A stretch of 64,000 nt of DNA. Origin: Pieris napi. Its lineage: Eukaryota; Arthropoda; Insecta; Lepidoptera; Pieridae. The stretch covers positions 1,922,001 through 1,986,000 of the forward strand of contig NC_062253.1 of the NCBI RefSeq assembly GCF_905475465.1, written 5' to 3'. The position numbers were made by a program, and so were the translations under genes. Below the pieces are notes generated by a model. The model did no database searches. It saw only the letters and a program-made list of their open reading frames with translations, and was not told the origin of the DNA. Below, one piece after another: positions 29,401 to 42,000 of the stretch; within the stretch, counting starts at the first letter, position 1, and every line of letters begins with the position of its first letter.

Positions 29401-32347
29401 GTGATCACCTACTTGCTATAACAATGACATGATGAAACAGATACAGAACTCTGAGGCCCAGACCTAAAAATGTTATAGCGCCACTGGAACAATTTTTATC
29501 CAAGGACGTGTTTGGAAACACGTCCATTACTTTTGATACTTTATATATTTCTGAATTTACAGCATACACCGTTACTCAACATTGAGTTTTTGTATTTTCT
29601 AGATAATAACAAGATCCTCTTCAAAGCCTTCCAAATCGCTCTAATAGCAGTACTTGCAAGAGAAGTGTGTGGTGCAGTACCAGTTCTCAACTTTGCTGGT
29701 GAGATCTTCACAATGGCGTCTGGAGGCAAAGAACTGTTACTGTCGCCAAATCAACAAGCTATTTTGCTTGGATCAGTGCAAGTTGTTGGGTCAGTGTTCG
29801 TTTCAAGCATTGTGGAGAAATCCGGAAGAAAGGTAACATTTTTCGGAAAACTTGATACGGGGGTAAAAATTAATCAAATAGAAATATCGGTGTCAAACGT
29901 CATTGATTTAAGTTATTTTATACAAGCTGTTTGAGCAATAGTTGGATATGATTCAGGCCGCTAGACGCTGTTTAGTAAAAAAATAAGCTGTTGATTTAAC
30001 AGATAATTAAGCTAGTAGTTGGCTGCGACATATATACAAGAGATTTTTTTTTTAAAACACGGTACAATGTTTATACCATATTTTCCATAATCTGAAGTTC
30101 ACCACCTATTTACATAGTGTTTCCATTTTTCTGGAATTTAGTTTTATTTAATTTGGGCTCGTTGCTTTTTGTAAAACTCTAACTTTAACGCAGATTTGTA
30201 TTCTTAAATTCAATGGAATTAATCGCATAAAATATTATAAAACTAAGGTATTTCTTTCCAGAATCTTCTATTCTTCACGTCACTCCTCTCAGCACTAAGC
30301 ATGGGTGCTTTAGCAACATGGTTCTTACTCCAAGACCTTGACATCAGAGCTACATCTTGGCTGCCATTGGCAACTCTATGCTTGTGCATTTTCTGTGACT
30401 CTGCTGGTCTACAACCAGTTTCTATGGTTCTTGCTGGAGAGATTTTCTCATTCAAGGCAAGTATTTAAAATTATACTGTATAAACTTCGTAAGTGAAAAA
30501 ATAGAACACAAGAACAGAGTATCTTGGGTATCTTGGGTCGATGCGAAAACCGCTGTGTGAGTTCGAAAAGTTAGTTACAGAATGGCTGGTAACAGTTTTG
30601 AATTTCGTCGCACGAATTTGATGATACTGATTATGCAGGAGTCTCGGGGAACCTTCATTGGAACACCTCCAAGAGACTGATTTTTGCTGCCGGAAACGCG
30701 TCTAAGTATTTAAAAAAAAGTTAAAGTTTTGTGCAATGTATTGAAATTTGTAAACAATCCGCCATTTCCATTTTCCGTAAATTATATTTTTACTATTTTT
30801 CTATTGGTTATAAGAGATGTTGGAGGTGTTCCAATGAAGGTCCCTCGAGACTCCTGCATAATCGGTATCATCAAATTCGTGCGACGAAATTCAAAACTGT
30901 TACCAGCCATTCTGTAACTAACTTTTCGAACTCACACAGCGGTTTTCGCATCGGCGGTCGCTCTCAAATCAGTCGTGAAGCAGACATTTTATGATTTGGC
31001 ATTCTGATAAAGTGGGAGCTAATAGTTTATTGTTTATCAGACTGCCAAATCATTACAGAATCGCAGGGCAGTGTCTTCCCCTTTAATGTAAGTAGTGTTA
31101 TTGGACACTTTCTTATGTTATATATCCTTATCAGTAAATTTGGTTAGACTCAAATTACTTATTAGTCTTAAGGCTAGATCGTGAGACGTGGGTTCTCTCT
31201 GCATCTTCTGCTGTATTTACCATGGAGAGTGTTCAGATAACTTGTTCGGATTAATACCTGCAGCTGAGTTTCATCATTGGACGTCGAGGCAGAATACGAA
31301 GTTCCACTCGTACTCCGACGTCTTTCGTTCCACAACTGAGCGTTTTTAAGGCAGTTTTTGCCGCACACCCCTATGTGGAACCAGCTGCCCACTGAAGTAT
31401 CTCCGAACCAATTCTTAAAAGGCCGGCAACGCACTCGCGAGCCCTTGCATATATAGTGTCCATGGGCGGCGGTATTACTTTACATCAGATGATCCTCCGG
31501 TCCGTTTGCCCCTGTTCTAAAAATAAAATAGATCGTAATGTTCCATGATGTCTCAGTGAACAGATAATGTTTAAACAAATCTGTATAAACTGAAAACATT
31601 TGGGGACTTCGAAGATCTCTTCTCATACTCTAGCACTATCTCTTTAAACTGAATCAAAGTATTGAGATGACAATAATGTAATGTTTAATATTTGTTAGGT
31701 TCTCCTTTAGACGCGTTTTGGAATACATTGTTACCAGATAGCCATAAACATATAGGTACATTTAATCACGTAGAGGTATTAATTTGAACACACAAATATA
31801 TAGTATTTACAATATTCATAACCTAGATAGTAATAATAATAAATAACAAATAACAAATTTAAATAGTTTGATTCCTTTTCTCGTTGTATTGCGATACTTA
31901 TTCGTTGAGCAACACACCAGCTCTGCGGTCACTGGTACTAACCTCGCGCCCACTTAAATATTTAATTAGCGCCTGTGCACTTGAACCCCACGGCCCAATA
32001 GTCTCTACTTCAAAGGGAACCAAGTCAAAGTTGGAAGTTACTCAATAGGTTGATATTCACGTGCTTTAATTAATTTTTTTTTGTTTTAGTACCGTGGGAC
32101 AGTTATGGGTGTAACAATGTCTATTGCTTCCTTCTCGGACTTTCTGCAACTCCTCTTCTTCAAACCATTGACCAATGAAATTGGAATATTTGCAGCATTC
32201 TACTTCTTTGCCGCCGTCTGCTTCTTTATTTCTATTTATGTTATTCTATGTATACCTGAGACGAGAGCGCGAACTTTGGAAGATATTTATGGGGATTTAA
32301 GGAAAAAGGAGAAAAGAGAAATAAGAGAGAAAGAAGAAACTGCATAG
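20335..32347 (+). CDS. MFS sugar/trehalose transporter (Tret1-like)
   Basis: Nine exons join in phase: 20335-20401 (tentative), 20489-20598, 26472-26591, 28111-28266, 28769-28936, 29074-29206, 29603-29832, 30262-30456 and 32090-32347. The product is about 478 residues, the usual size. Features in order: GAAVGWMSP in TM1, PLTDLEISW, DKIGRK loop, RALVG, PETPSFLL after TM6, a cytoplasmic charged loop, then PNQQAILLGS, EKSGRK, GEIF, YRGTVMG and PETRARTLEDI near the C terminus. These are hallmarks of the sugar porter family, which moves hexoses or trehalose across the plasma membrane with 12 helices. The 30457 donor is GC (AAG/GCAAGT). AATAAA at 32388-32393. Large introns are packed with transposons. 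Substrate is inferred from family only. Confidence 0.9.
21003..21310 (-). mobile_element. LINE tail, copy of the 16815-20154 family
   Basis: Reverse-oriented 3' end with the complements of GGGTCCTTCAAGAAAAGAGC and the endmost coding region. Degraded by indels. Confidence 0.75.
21490..21672 (+). mobile_element. LINE tail, same family
   Basis: Shares TTCCGAACCAATTC and GGGTCCTTCAAGAAAAGAGC with the intact copy, then an A-run. Internal deletions remove part of the tail. Confidence 0.75.
21700..22221. other. Intron DNA without assigned features
   Basis: AT-rich sequence of the second transporter intron. Nothing recognisable. Confidence 0.4.
22225..22751. mobile_element. GC-rich-ended PIF/Harbinger-type MITE, 527 bp
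   Basis: Termini of about 55 bp (CCTACAACGCACTAGCGGCT onward) are inverted and rich in GCGGC units. Flanks are TAA at 22222-22224 and 22752-22754. The core is AT-rich without coding capacity. Confidence 0.8.
22950..23110 (-). mobile_element. Repeat family B fragment
   Basis: Contains GTATTGCGATACTTATTCC and AGCACCAGCTCTGGGGTCAC. The same block recurs at 31790, 42950, 43680, 53090, 54290, 56800 and, inverted, 58275. The - strand of better copies codes AGAFLVQQISIAIQRGNA, a coding relic I cannot name. Confidence 0.55.
23335..23520. repeat. Subterminal 40-bp tandem repeats, about 4.6 copies
   Basis: Unit begins GCCGATCGGCTCCGATTGCG and continues TGCTCTTTCTCGCTCGCGCA. It lies inside the left end of the Harbinger element. 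Related CCGACCGGCTCCGAGC motifs recur near the right end (26260-26300). These may be transposase or partner binding sites. Confidence 0.85.
23592..25602 (+). CDS. Harbinger MADF/BESS DNA-binding partner protein
   Basis: Two exons, 23592-23724 and 24956-25602, join in phase (G/TG) to give 259 residues. The N-terminal half is a MADF (Myb/SANT-like) domain: KLIILVSKYECLFD, then AWEEIS, then QCQDRWKKLRDNFRK. The C-terminal part has a BESS-like FFLSMSDTVETFPKEVQARI stretch after a charged, Ser-rich linker. In Harbinger systems the second protein binds element ends and brings the transposase into the nucleus. The intron of this gene contains the main transposase exon on the other strand. The ORF is open and splice sites are strong (GTAAGT; TTCCAG). 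Confidence 0.85.
23935..26177 (-). CDS. Harbinger DDE transposase
   Basis: Exons 26177-25867 and 24844-23935 splice in phase (AG/A), giving 406 residues. The N-terminal exon is basic (RKRKRKRK) with a helix-turn-helix-like region. The junction rebuilds RFLITGCSFKNLSF, typical of the family. Catalytic residues by motif: D in GAIDGKHV (about 175), D in VDVGSYG (about 216) and E in RKVVECAFG (about 304). The ORF is complete. It cuts at the terminal repeats and TWA targets. Start ATG at 26177 was preferred over an upstream in-frame ATG because MDLDSSDEE begins the conserved acidic lead. Confidence 0.9.
25673..25852. repeat. Two-copy direct repeat inside Harbinger
   Basis: The block with TTCATTAACGTAAA, AATGCTTAATAAATGGAGGG and CTGTGATTTTGTGATCTA occurs twice in tandem, the second copy about 100 bp after the first. 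It lies between the MADF stop and the transposase donor, and both copies carry AATAAA, so it may supply MADF poly(A) sites. Confidence 0.8.
26617..26690 (+). mobile_element. LINE tail fragment
   Basis: CTTAAAAGGCCGGCAACGCA and the ATCAGATGAGCCTCC tail match the end of the LINE at 16815-20154. Confidence 0.7.
26782..27140. mobile_element. MITE with 26-bp inverted termini
   Basis: GGTTTCCTAGAAAAGCGGTG, followed by CCGTTA, is repeated in inverse at 27115-27140. Flanks share AGCTTA, but the duplication length is uncertain; 8 bp with two mismatches would suggest hAT. The interior has no ORF. Confidence 0.75.
27150..27500. other. Intron DNA, nothing assigned
   Basis: AT-rich transporter intron without recognisable features. 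Confidence 0.35.
27505..28060 (+). mobile_element. RTE-type LINE fragment, degraded
   Basis: Contains WPIVLYGCEAWDN and, in shifted frames, WIK, LGHVL-like and basic C-terminal stretches typical of RTE-like reverse transcriptases. Several stops and frameshifts. Confidence 0.6.
28390..28680 (+). mobile_element. LINE reverse-transcriptase relic
   Basis: Codes MKVEMRALKSMCGVTEQCGL and ILRCLGHEKL, a common block near the end of insect LINE RTs. Broken. Confidence 0.55.
29246..29475 (+). mobile_element. SINE S1
   Basis: TTGGCCTAGTGGCTTCAGCG head, missing B-box sequence, and GGCCCAGACCTAAAAATGTT tail. Lies in a transporter intron. Confidence 0.7.
30539..30953. repeat. Foldback repeat with 134-bp inverted arms
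   Basis: 30539-30672 pairs with 30820-30953 with only a few mismatches (motifs CGATGCGAAAACCGCTGTGT and GGAACACCTCC). The spacer is 147 bp. Partial copies of the arm occur at 37360-37415 and 46395-46455. It lies in the intron after the GC donor. Confidence 0.8.
31170..31530 (+). mobile_element. LINE tail, same family as 16815-20154
   Basis: Shares TTTACCATGGAGAGTGTTCA, CCTGCAGCTGAGTTTCATCA and the GGCCGGCAACGCACT end. Internal deletions. Confidence 0.75.
31790..32010 (-). mobile_element. Repeat family B fragment
   Basis: ATAGTATTTACAATATTC, GTATTGCGATACTTATTCG and AGCGCCTGTGCACT blocks of family B, just before the segmental duplication starts. Confidence 0.55.
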
Positions 32348-32349
32348 AG

Positions 32350-33033
32350 AGAGAAAAACAGTCTAAATTACTGGATTTGTGAAACAAAATAAATTAAATA
32401 TTTTTGAATAGTTTTTTTTTTATTTAAGATATCAATGAATATACCTATGATTAAGATATATGATAAACAATAGATTTGCTATCTATTGGTCAAGCAATAG
32501 ACTCTACACTATTAAAAAAATAGGAACTCCATATTTGTCAATCTAAAAGGTTTATCATAACTTTAAGAATCGAATATAGGGTAAATAAGATGAAATAACT
32601 AATTATATAATTTTTAGCGATAATGAATCGTAAAAAACCTTCCTGTAATAGAAGAACCAAAAGAAGAAATAGTCATAAAAATGTATTAGTAAGTAATAAA
32701 CCAGAAGTACTTTCACGTTTATCACCGTGGATTAAAATAATTAAAACAAGCAATATTATGAGTATTTGGTATACGGTTTTATTATTAAAATTTGATGTTT
32801 TCGTAGTAAAGACTTAAAAATAAATAGAAAGTCAAGGTGCTTTTATAGCGTGAGCGAGTATTTAGACCATAAGTTTAACAATTATAAATGACTTAACTTC
32901 TAATATTATGTTAATGTTCTTATTATATGACATTGCAAAAAATTTATATGACATTTGAATGCCTATTTATATATGGCTGATTTTGCGGATTCTTGTTGTT
33001 GTTCGATCTAACTGTATCTTGGCAAATAAACGA
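32350..33033. other. Intergenic space between convergent genes
   Basis: Transporter 3' end and clip-homologue 3' end meet tail to tail here. No further gene is seen; an open frame at 32623-32817 is basic and low-complexity, and is only partly conserved in unit 2. Confidence 0.5.
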
Positions 33034-33060
33034 TTTATTATTATTTTTATTAACTATAAC

Positions 33061-36000
33061 TTAGGTTGACTTTTGTAGCAAAAAATGCGCTTCACTAAGG
33101 CCATAACCCTTCAGTTCATCTGCAAGCCACTGTGACGATAGATTAATAGCACCAAATTGAGCTGCTGACTTTCTACAGGGGCTTCGGGCGATGCCATACA
33201 CCGTCATTTTGTTAGGCTGAAAGAAAGACAATGATTTAGGATCTTGCTTCTACGCACCACATGAATTTCCTGTATTTTGGAAATATTTTTTTACTTATCG
33301 ATTTTGAGTTGCGGCCAAGGGACTTCTTAAAATATGGAGGAGCATGAACCCCTCATGTGAGCTAGACTTGCTTTATCAACACCGTAGTAAAATTCAAACT
33401 GAGATATTTTTATACAAGACAAACTTAAATTTTACCCATTTTTAAGATAAGGTTCCGAAAAAAATTTTTTTTTGAAAACAAAAGAGAATGTAATAATGTA
33501 CGAGCTTCCAGCAGCGCAGTATGGACTAGTAGCTTCAGCGTGCGACTCTCATCAATGAGGTGCACCTCGGCTGTTCACCTATGGAACTTTCTATCTGGGC
33601 ATTTAACATTCGCTCGAACGGTGAAGGAAAACATCGTGAGGACACCGTCTTGCTTTAGAACCTAAATGTCGACGGCGTGGCGGCCTATTAGATTGACAAA
33701 TAATCATGAAACAGATACAGAAATCTGATTCCCAGATCTAAAAATGTTGTAGTGCCACTGATTTTTTAATGTCTTGGCTATGGCAGACTACAAAAAAATC
33801 CCAGGAGAAAATATTGCATTATAGGTCGGTTATCGAAAGCTGGCGGGTTCACAGAACTCACACTAATGCAATTTCTCATACAGTATGTTTAGACAGTAGA
33901 CGGACAGTCTATTCATGATGTATTTATGATTGTATTTCAGTTTGACATCACGTCTTGCGCTTATTCACAGACACTACACAAGCACAAAGTGTAAATGTGT
34001 TGAAGCCGCCAGCTTTAGTTAACATACCTATACCACTATTTATTGAACCCTCGTAGTTTAAAAATATGTTTCATCATATTTTGACCTCTAAGTAATATTA
34101 AACAAATCTATTACCTGCTCCTCACAAATCACAGGGGCTCCAGTGGCCACAAAACATGGTTCATCATCAATAGTTTTACCACATGAGACGTCAACGGTTT
34201 CACCAGCTCCCGGTGTACAACTACCCTTAGTAATTTCAACTAATGTCTGAAAAGAGAAAATAAAATGAATAAAGTGTAGTAATGCTAATACAATTTAATT
34301 TTTAAATGATAACGCATGGAGAACCAAAAATGATTAACGTAATTTTTTACGTATGAAATGCAATTATAATAATATTAGCGTCACGTAGATGTGCAGCGTT
34401 TTTGTTAGGGAGAGAGCGTTTGAGACCGATTAAGAGAGAGTAGATAGAGCGAACGTCGCATCACGCACAGTGCCATGGAGAGAAAGATTGAGAAAAAATA
34501 CACGCTATTGGTTGATGTATTCGTTTAGTAGTTACATATTAGAACTTTAGATGGCAATTCTGTCGCATAACGTCTTGTGCAGTAAACGCAGATTTTTTAG
34601 TTATTTATATTATCATTAGCACGTATACAGTTTGTAAACAGTGTGAATATACAAATAAACGGAGTGATCATATACTGGTACAAGATCGTTGGGGCTTTTA
34701 CCTTAATAATTAATTTACAAAGAAGTTTCACTTCTGACATGTGTACTTTGTACGCACGCACTTTTTTTTTAATTAGGTGATCAGCCCGAACCATAGTGAC
34801 GAAAGCGAATTAATATAAATTGTGATAAAATCACAGTTGATTCGCCAATCAACAACACAGGAAGCGCTACAAAGACAAAACCCAAAAACAGGAAAACCTG
34901 GCGATATTCACATTCAAATTCAAATTCAAAAATCATTTATTCACGTAGGTAACACAATGTACACTTGTGATTCATCATTAAAGAAATACATATTAATGCT
35001 TCTAATTTTACATTTACTGCCAGTTCTCAGATCAAGGGCGTAGAACGGAAGAGAAGAACTGGCAATAAACTCTCCGCCACTCTTTTTAATCGCCATGTTT
35101 TTTTTTTACACAACGTTTGTAAGGAGCTGCAACCATTACACCATGTTCCACGTGACATCTTAAGTAATTAATAATAATAACATAAATTAAAAACAAAGAC
35201 TTGTCCCCTATCAGCAGGAGGCATGGTGAAATAGGAGCACGCACTTACATTCACGTGGGAACAACACGCAAACACATAGTCGAAATAATTAACATCACCG
35301 CATACACGAATTCAAGTACGACCAGTCACCACAAGTAGCACCCGTTCACGAGTATGACGCATGGCCAGCCATCGGCCCCCTCGCCATATTTTAGGGAGAG
35401 AGACAACCCGACGCATGGACGCCGCCACAAGCAATGACATTTAAGCGAGCATGACATGAAATGTGGACTTGGCTACATAATAATAATAGTATTGATAATA
35501 GTACTGAAATAATTGGATACCACATGGATCACGGTTTGTTCCCACTTTACATTAAAACAGTCGTGGATGTTGACGATCGCCCCAGAGTCTGGAAATGCAG
35601 CCGAGAGATTCAGTCGTGTTACCTATAATATATACTGGAGCAACTCATATCCAAGCACTAGGATCGTTTAAATATTCATTTATATTATAATAAGCCTTAG
35701 CAAGCAGTTTTACTTTAATGTACGATTTAAATTTATTTATTGACAACGCTTGTATGTCACTAGGGATTTTGTTGAAAAAACGTATACTAAAGAATTACTC
35801 GTTTTATGCAGCCTTCTATTCTTCTGATATTCTTCCAATAGGAATAATACTTTTCGCAAATAGACTATTCTGTTTTAAAATATTTCCGAACTCACCGAAA
35901 CAAATTTATCATTTGCGTCATATCCAAACGAGAAACAGACAGGCTTAAAGGGTGACGTCAGAGCTAAACAGGCAACTTTTCGTTGACCGTTCCATTTCAC

Positions 36001-39000
36001 TTCATCGTCTAATGTAAATAATGCCAGGTCGTACTCGTGTGAGCCTGAAATTAAAAACACATAATATGTAATTATTAGAGCGTGTAGCGTGTACACGCTC
36101 TAAGGCTGAAATGGAAATAGGCAGGTCAGGCTAGAGTGCGGGACAAAAGATGGACACTAGAAATAAAATGGACTGGACCTACTGAAAAGAGATGTATAGG
36201 ACGACAAAAGAAAAGATGAACATAATATGACATTATAGAACTAGCGTGGAAAAACTGGATGAATGTTGCTCAAGACAAAGACAAATGGAAAAATATGGAG
36301 GAGTTTACCCTAAGAGGGGCAATACAAAAACTAGACCACTAAAAAAGAAAAAAGACTTAAAAACACGCATTTAACATTTGCTCGAACGGTGAAGGAAAAC
36401 ACCGTGAGAAAACCGACATGTCTTAGAACCAAAAAGTCGACGGCGTGTGTCAGGCACTGGAGGCTGATAACCTACTTGCCTATTAGATTTAAAATGTTCA
36501 TGAAACAGATTCAAAAATCTAGGACAAGACCTAAAGAGGTTGTAGCGCCACTGATTTATTTTAATACTGTCATTATAATCTAGATCGAAAAATACAAAAC
36601 TATAGCCTGCCACCTCCGATTCCCACGTCTAAGGTACTTCCCAAATAAAATTTCAAAGTTTTCTTTTGGAATATCACTGGTGTCTTAGGCATTTAGTTGG
36701 ATTGTCTCATATTTTATGTCTTGTATTTGTTTGGACAGCAACTTGTAGCTTAAGCAATGACTTGGGACAATTTTTGATTAAAGTGATTGTGTTTGTATTT
36801 CTTTTATATATATAATATGTATTGGTATGTGTAAAACTAAAATATTTCGTTAACAATCTCGAATATGGTGGATGGTTTGCGAACTTACTGATGGAAGAAG
36901 ATGCTCTTAAAAGGTATTCTAGCTGAATTTGGGAACCAGAACCAGGAACCCAGTGGTTAAACTGGTTGCGGAACAGTCCCCCGTTTCGTCCCTCACTTGT
37001 ACTTACCTGAGTTGTAATTGTCGTTCTGTTTTCTGTGTGTAACTGAATACATTTTTCCTGGTTCTGCTGAATCTGGTATTTTAGCCCAAACATTTTGGTA
37101 GACAGACACAACGTGACAGGTAGCAGTCGTTAAAACAATTTTAGATCCTATAAGCACTCCCGCGCAGAAGAGCTCGGCCGCTTTTTCATTATTTTCGTCA
37201 CCTCTAAAAAATAAAAAAAAATAAACATAAACATAAGATTAATTTCTGTCACACTTGGGCTGCCAGCCCCAGCCATAAACAATAAACTACAAGCCCCCAC
37301 CTTTTCAGACTGCCGAATCATAAAATGACTGTTTCACGACTGATTTCAGAGTGACCGCCGATGCGAAAACCGCTGTGTGAGTTCGAAAAGTGAGTTACAG
37401 AATCGCAGGGCTGCATTCCTGATCGTAGGTTCGAACCCCATACACCAATGGAGTTTTTGTCTATACAAAGACAAGACAAACCAGGCAAACGTTTTAGCCG
37501 CAATCTCATCTAATATAAAGTGAGCTTGCCTGTCCAGGAGATGCCTATTTAGCTGCCGCTTTTATAAACCCACTCTTTAGGAGAGCCTAATTTCAGCGTG
37601 CGACTCTCATCCCTGAGGTCGTAAGTTCGATTCCCGGCTGCACCTATGGACTTTGCGCGCATATAACATTCGCTCGAACAGTGACGGAACAAGATTGGTA
37701 TATAGGTGATTTGAGGTTCTCACAGGTCTTACCATCACCCAGGCGCTAAGGCTTCCCCATGACTGAGAAGAGAGAAGGAATTAATGCGGCGCTAACACGT
37801 CCTTCAGAAATGAAGAGTACGGCCGAAGAAGGAATTAAATAACCAGATCTTACCGATATAATGAAACACACCATGGGCAGAAATCACCATCGCGAGCAAA
37901 ACATTCTGGAAAAAAAAACTGAATATAATGTCTCACTAATAATCTCATTTCAGTTCAATTAGGAGAGATTTCGAAAGATGACTTTCTTCAATAAAAGTTT
38001 TGTTATGTTTCTCTAATATTGTTTGTGGGCTGATCAATTTTTAAGAAATCATTGTGCCATATCCGCTGTTTTTCTGGTTTTTTTTTGGAACATTTGTTAG
38101 CTAAAATTGTCATAGATTTTAGAAAAGATAGCTTGTAACATATACTGTAGATATAGTTTGTAACATATACGTATGATATGGTAAACTTCAATAAATAAAT
38201 AAATAGATAAAACAATTTCAATATTTATTTTTTATGTGTTACGTTTAAAGAACTTTATTTTCTCATTACTAAATGATCCTTTTTTACATGAGAAACTTAA
38301 TACACGATCGAGATGCACGTGTCCATCAGTAGCCGTCCTAATTTTTTTTGTTTAATGGCCTTTTAAATTGATTAACGACGAATATATTAATAGACCTCTC
38401 AAATAATTATTTAAAATCTTTTTAATTATGAGCTGCTATAAACAAAGTTGTTGGTCATAATTTTAGGCAGAGAGTATTAAAAAAATGTCAGGAGGCTATG
38501 TTAAGCGATGCGACACATAGCCAGAAGGCTATCTTTAAGAAGAATTGGTACGCTGTTTTTTTGTAGGAAATACTTCAGTGGGCAGCTGGTTCCACATAGT
38601 GGTGCTGCGCGCAAAAACTGCCTTAAAAACGATCACTTGTGGAACGACCGACGTCGAGGTGATACGGATGAAAATTTATATTCTGCCTTGACGTCCAATG
38701 ATGAAACTCTGCATGTATTAGAAATGAAATCCCCTTGAACAGCTTTGGCCAGAGACCAGAACGCTCAAGTTCCCGAAGGGAGGTCAATTTGTCGCCAAAC
38801 CTAGCAATATGCTCTAAATTTACCGATTTCCCGTTTAAAAGACCTGTAGGCTGAGTTGTATTGAAATTAAAATTCAAAAATCATTTAATCATATAGGTAA
38901 CACATTATACACTTATGATCTTAAAAAAAATGTATATGAAATGCTTTTAAGTTTACATTTAGTGCCAGTTCTCAAATCAAGGGCGTAGAACGGAAGAGAA

Positions 39001-42000
39001 GAATCCGCCACTCTTTTTAATCGCAAAGTTTTTGGTTTTACACAATCTTTGTAAGGAGCTGCAACCATTACACCGTGTTCTACATGACATCTTAAGTAAT
39101 TAATAATAATAACATAAATTAAAAACAAAGACTTGTCCTCTACCAGCAGGAGGCATAGTGAAATAGTAGCACGCACTTACATTCTCGTGGGAACAACAAG
39201 CAAACACATAGTTGAAATAACTAATTAGCAGTAGTACAGTACAGTAGTACAGTATAGTATTAGTTAGTAGTCTTGTAATAATAGCACTGCAATTTTTTTT
39301 CTGAAAACTGCTTTTACGACTTTGTTCCCATGTAAGCGATATGAAAGCGTTATAAGAGTACCGTGTTATAAAAATACCTTCTTTATTCACAACTTCCGGG
39401 GGTTTTGTAATATTACTTTCGGAACAGCACCAGTTTAAGCCACCCTTACACGCATCGCCTGATCTGAAACTCGAAAAATCTATTGTAACAACACAGTTGT
39501 TAAATGTTGATAAATAGTCACCGAAAGGTACCATAACTTATTGGTGTCGGCAGATGAAATTGAATTTTTGTCTACATATGTTCAACACTCGGCAATGGTG
39601 TACAATGCAATAATGTGTTGGCGCATACTCTGTAACCCCATAGAAATTAATTTAAGCATCATGATTTGAGAAACGAATAAAAGAAGGTAGAAATTTTTAG
39701 CTTTGACCTCACCTAACCTAACTATTAGGTTGACCAAATATTACTAATGTAATCCACTGGAACCATAATAATATCATGTTTATAAAGATCATAGAAATTT
39801 ATTCTATAAGTTTGAAGTATTTCCTAACCAATTCGACTTAGGGTCCTTCAAGAAAAGAATTTACCAGTTCTTAAACGGCCGGCAATGTGAGTGCCCATGG
39901 GCGACATGGGCCGTTTTTTTTTTGTTACAATAATAGAACTCTAGACTTTTCGTAAACTGAGCCTCCCGTATTCCAAAATCCACGTTGAAACAGCCCGTTT
40001 ATAATCTCATAATAAAAACTAAGAAACTGATTTCTTTTAGTCGATACCAATTCCGGGGAAATAAATGCAACTTTCTCTGCAGCTGTGATACTTTTTTCTG
40101 TAAAGCACGCGAAACGTCGGATAAATTTAAAATTATGCTAAATAGTTGTAAATTTATAATAATACATAACTTCAATTCGGTCAATAAAGTTTTTTTTATT
40201 TTTTATTTAAATGTGTAAAAGTTATGTCAATCAAAGACAATACTAAGAAACTGATGTTTGTTAGATTTTATGTACTATGATGATTTCTTTAAATTGGTAT
40301 AAGATTATCTTAGGTTAGCTAATTACGTATTAACTTAAGAAAAAAGTATCCTTAAGTGGACTGAATTACATGGATCTCACAACTTTTTACAATAGAATTG
40401 TGTTGCGAGGTTTTTAAGTTATGTTTGTGATGGCTTGGTTTTACCTTAATTCACTGGAATCTATAATTCCTCCGCGCTCGATAACTCCTCCCTCCTTTTT
40501 ACAGTTTGTATAATCTACACATATCCCAGATCTTCCATCTGATATTGTGCACTCTTTTCTAAACCTTGCTGAAAATAATTGCAATTGATTTAATCGTGAA
40601 TCGTGCCTTTGAGAGGTCGACTAATAATGTATGTATTTGTTATTTTGTATGCCGTCGATTTTTGGGGCAAAGGCATGCCTTTCTCCAACGAGTGTTAAGC
40701 GCGCATTAGGCAAGCAAAGTTCATGATTTCACCCGCGTGTCTCCCTCCGCCCGCCCTATAGATGATGATATATACTAGTATATATGTAAGGAAAACATAA
40801 TATATTTTCCTATACAAACTCTTGTCTATATTGTATTTTATATAAACTCTTTTGTAATGTTGTTTTTGCCGTCTGATCGACGATGTTTAATTTATGTCAC
40901 TTGACATAATATATGTAATGGCGCGTCTAAACGGGCCATGTTTTGCTGCAATTGATGGCTGCAACACTGTGGCCGGCATCATTGCAAACAATAGCAGCCA
41001 CACTATGCAATATTGCAGTAATGTCCCGGCCATATAGCCAAACATGTTTTGTATAGCCACATATGGCCGATGTTGCCCCGATGGGTGGCCGGACGATCGC
41101 TAGGCTATCGAATTCAACTGCAATATTGCACAGCCAGTTTTCTTGTTGTTTCAGTCACTCTCTTTGTTATGGCATAGTGTATCCTTTTCTACGCGACATG
41201 ACGTTTGCTTTGAGTGAAGTGTGCCTGTTGCTTTATTCTGTGTTTTGCGATCAGCTGTATTTGACGTTAGATTACTACGTAAAAATGACTACTTTTGACA
41301 TTCTAGTTCTTGAATAATTTATTATCAAGACTTATTTCTAGACTCAAATTGTCTACAGTTTCACGCCTATTTAAGTAAGGTCGAATCCACAATCTCTTCT
41401 TTTTCTGTTTCTTTTTTAAAACAATATAAGCTGCTGCGACAAGTGTGATTTCGTCAGCCATTGTTGCCGGTTTGTGTAGCCCGTTTAGGAGTCTGCATCA
41501 TGGGCTATACTATTGCAACACATTGCCCAGCCATATATTGTTCGGCCATCAGCTGCATTAAAATATTTTTGTAATGGACGGGCAATTAGTGGCCAACAGT
41601 GCAGCCATCAATTGCAGCAAAACATGGCCCGTTTAGACGCGCCATAAGATATTTTAATTTTTTCATTAAATTATTTTACTTTATAAAACCTAGAATAAGT
41701 TTTTTTAAATGTTGTAGAAGGCTTTAAATGTTGTTTCTTTTGTATTTACAGGTGAGTGAATAATTCGTAAATATATATTTTTTGATTAAATGTAAATTAA
41801 TAGATATTTCTTTTGTAAATAAATGTTTTGTATTCACAGAGAAACGCAGTTGCGACTTATTTATTCCCAGTATAAGCGATTGATACTATTATATATATAC
41901 TAGTATATATACTAGTGATGTATGCCTGAAGTTCGCGTGAGATGAGACGAACGATACAGTGTTTCGCGGTACAAAACTGAATTAAACGCCGAATGCTTTT

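Noticed and set aside
32623..32817. 64-codon basic ORF after the transporter
   Set aside because: Low complexity; the duplicate at 46360-46575 does not keep the frame, so no constraint.
35718..35948. 76-codon + strand ORF
   Set aside because: Spans the border of a LINE insertion and a clip-gene exon on the opposite strand.
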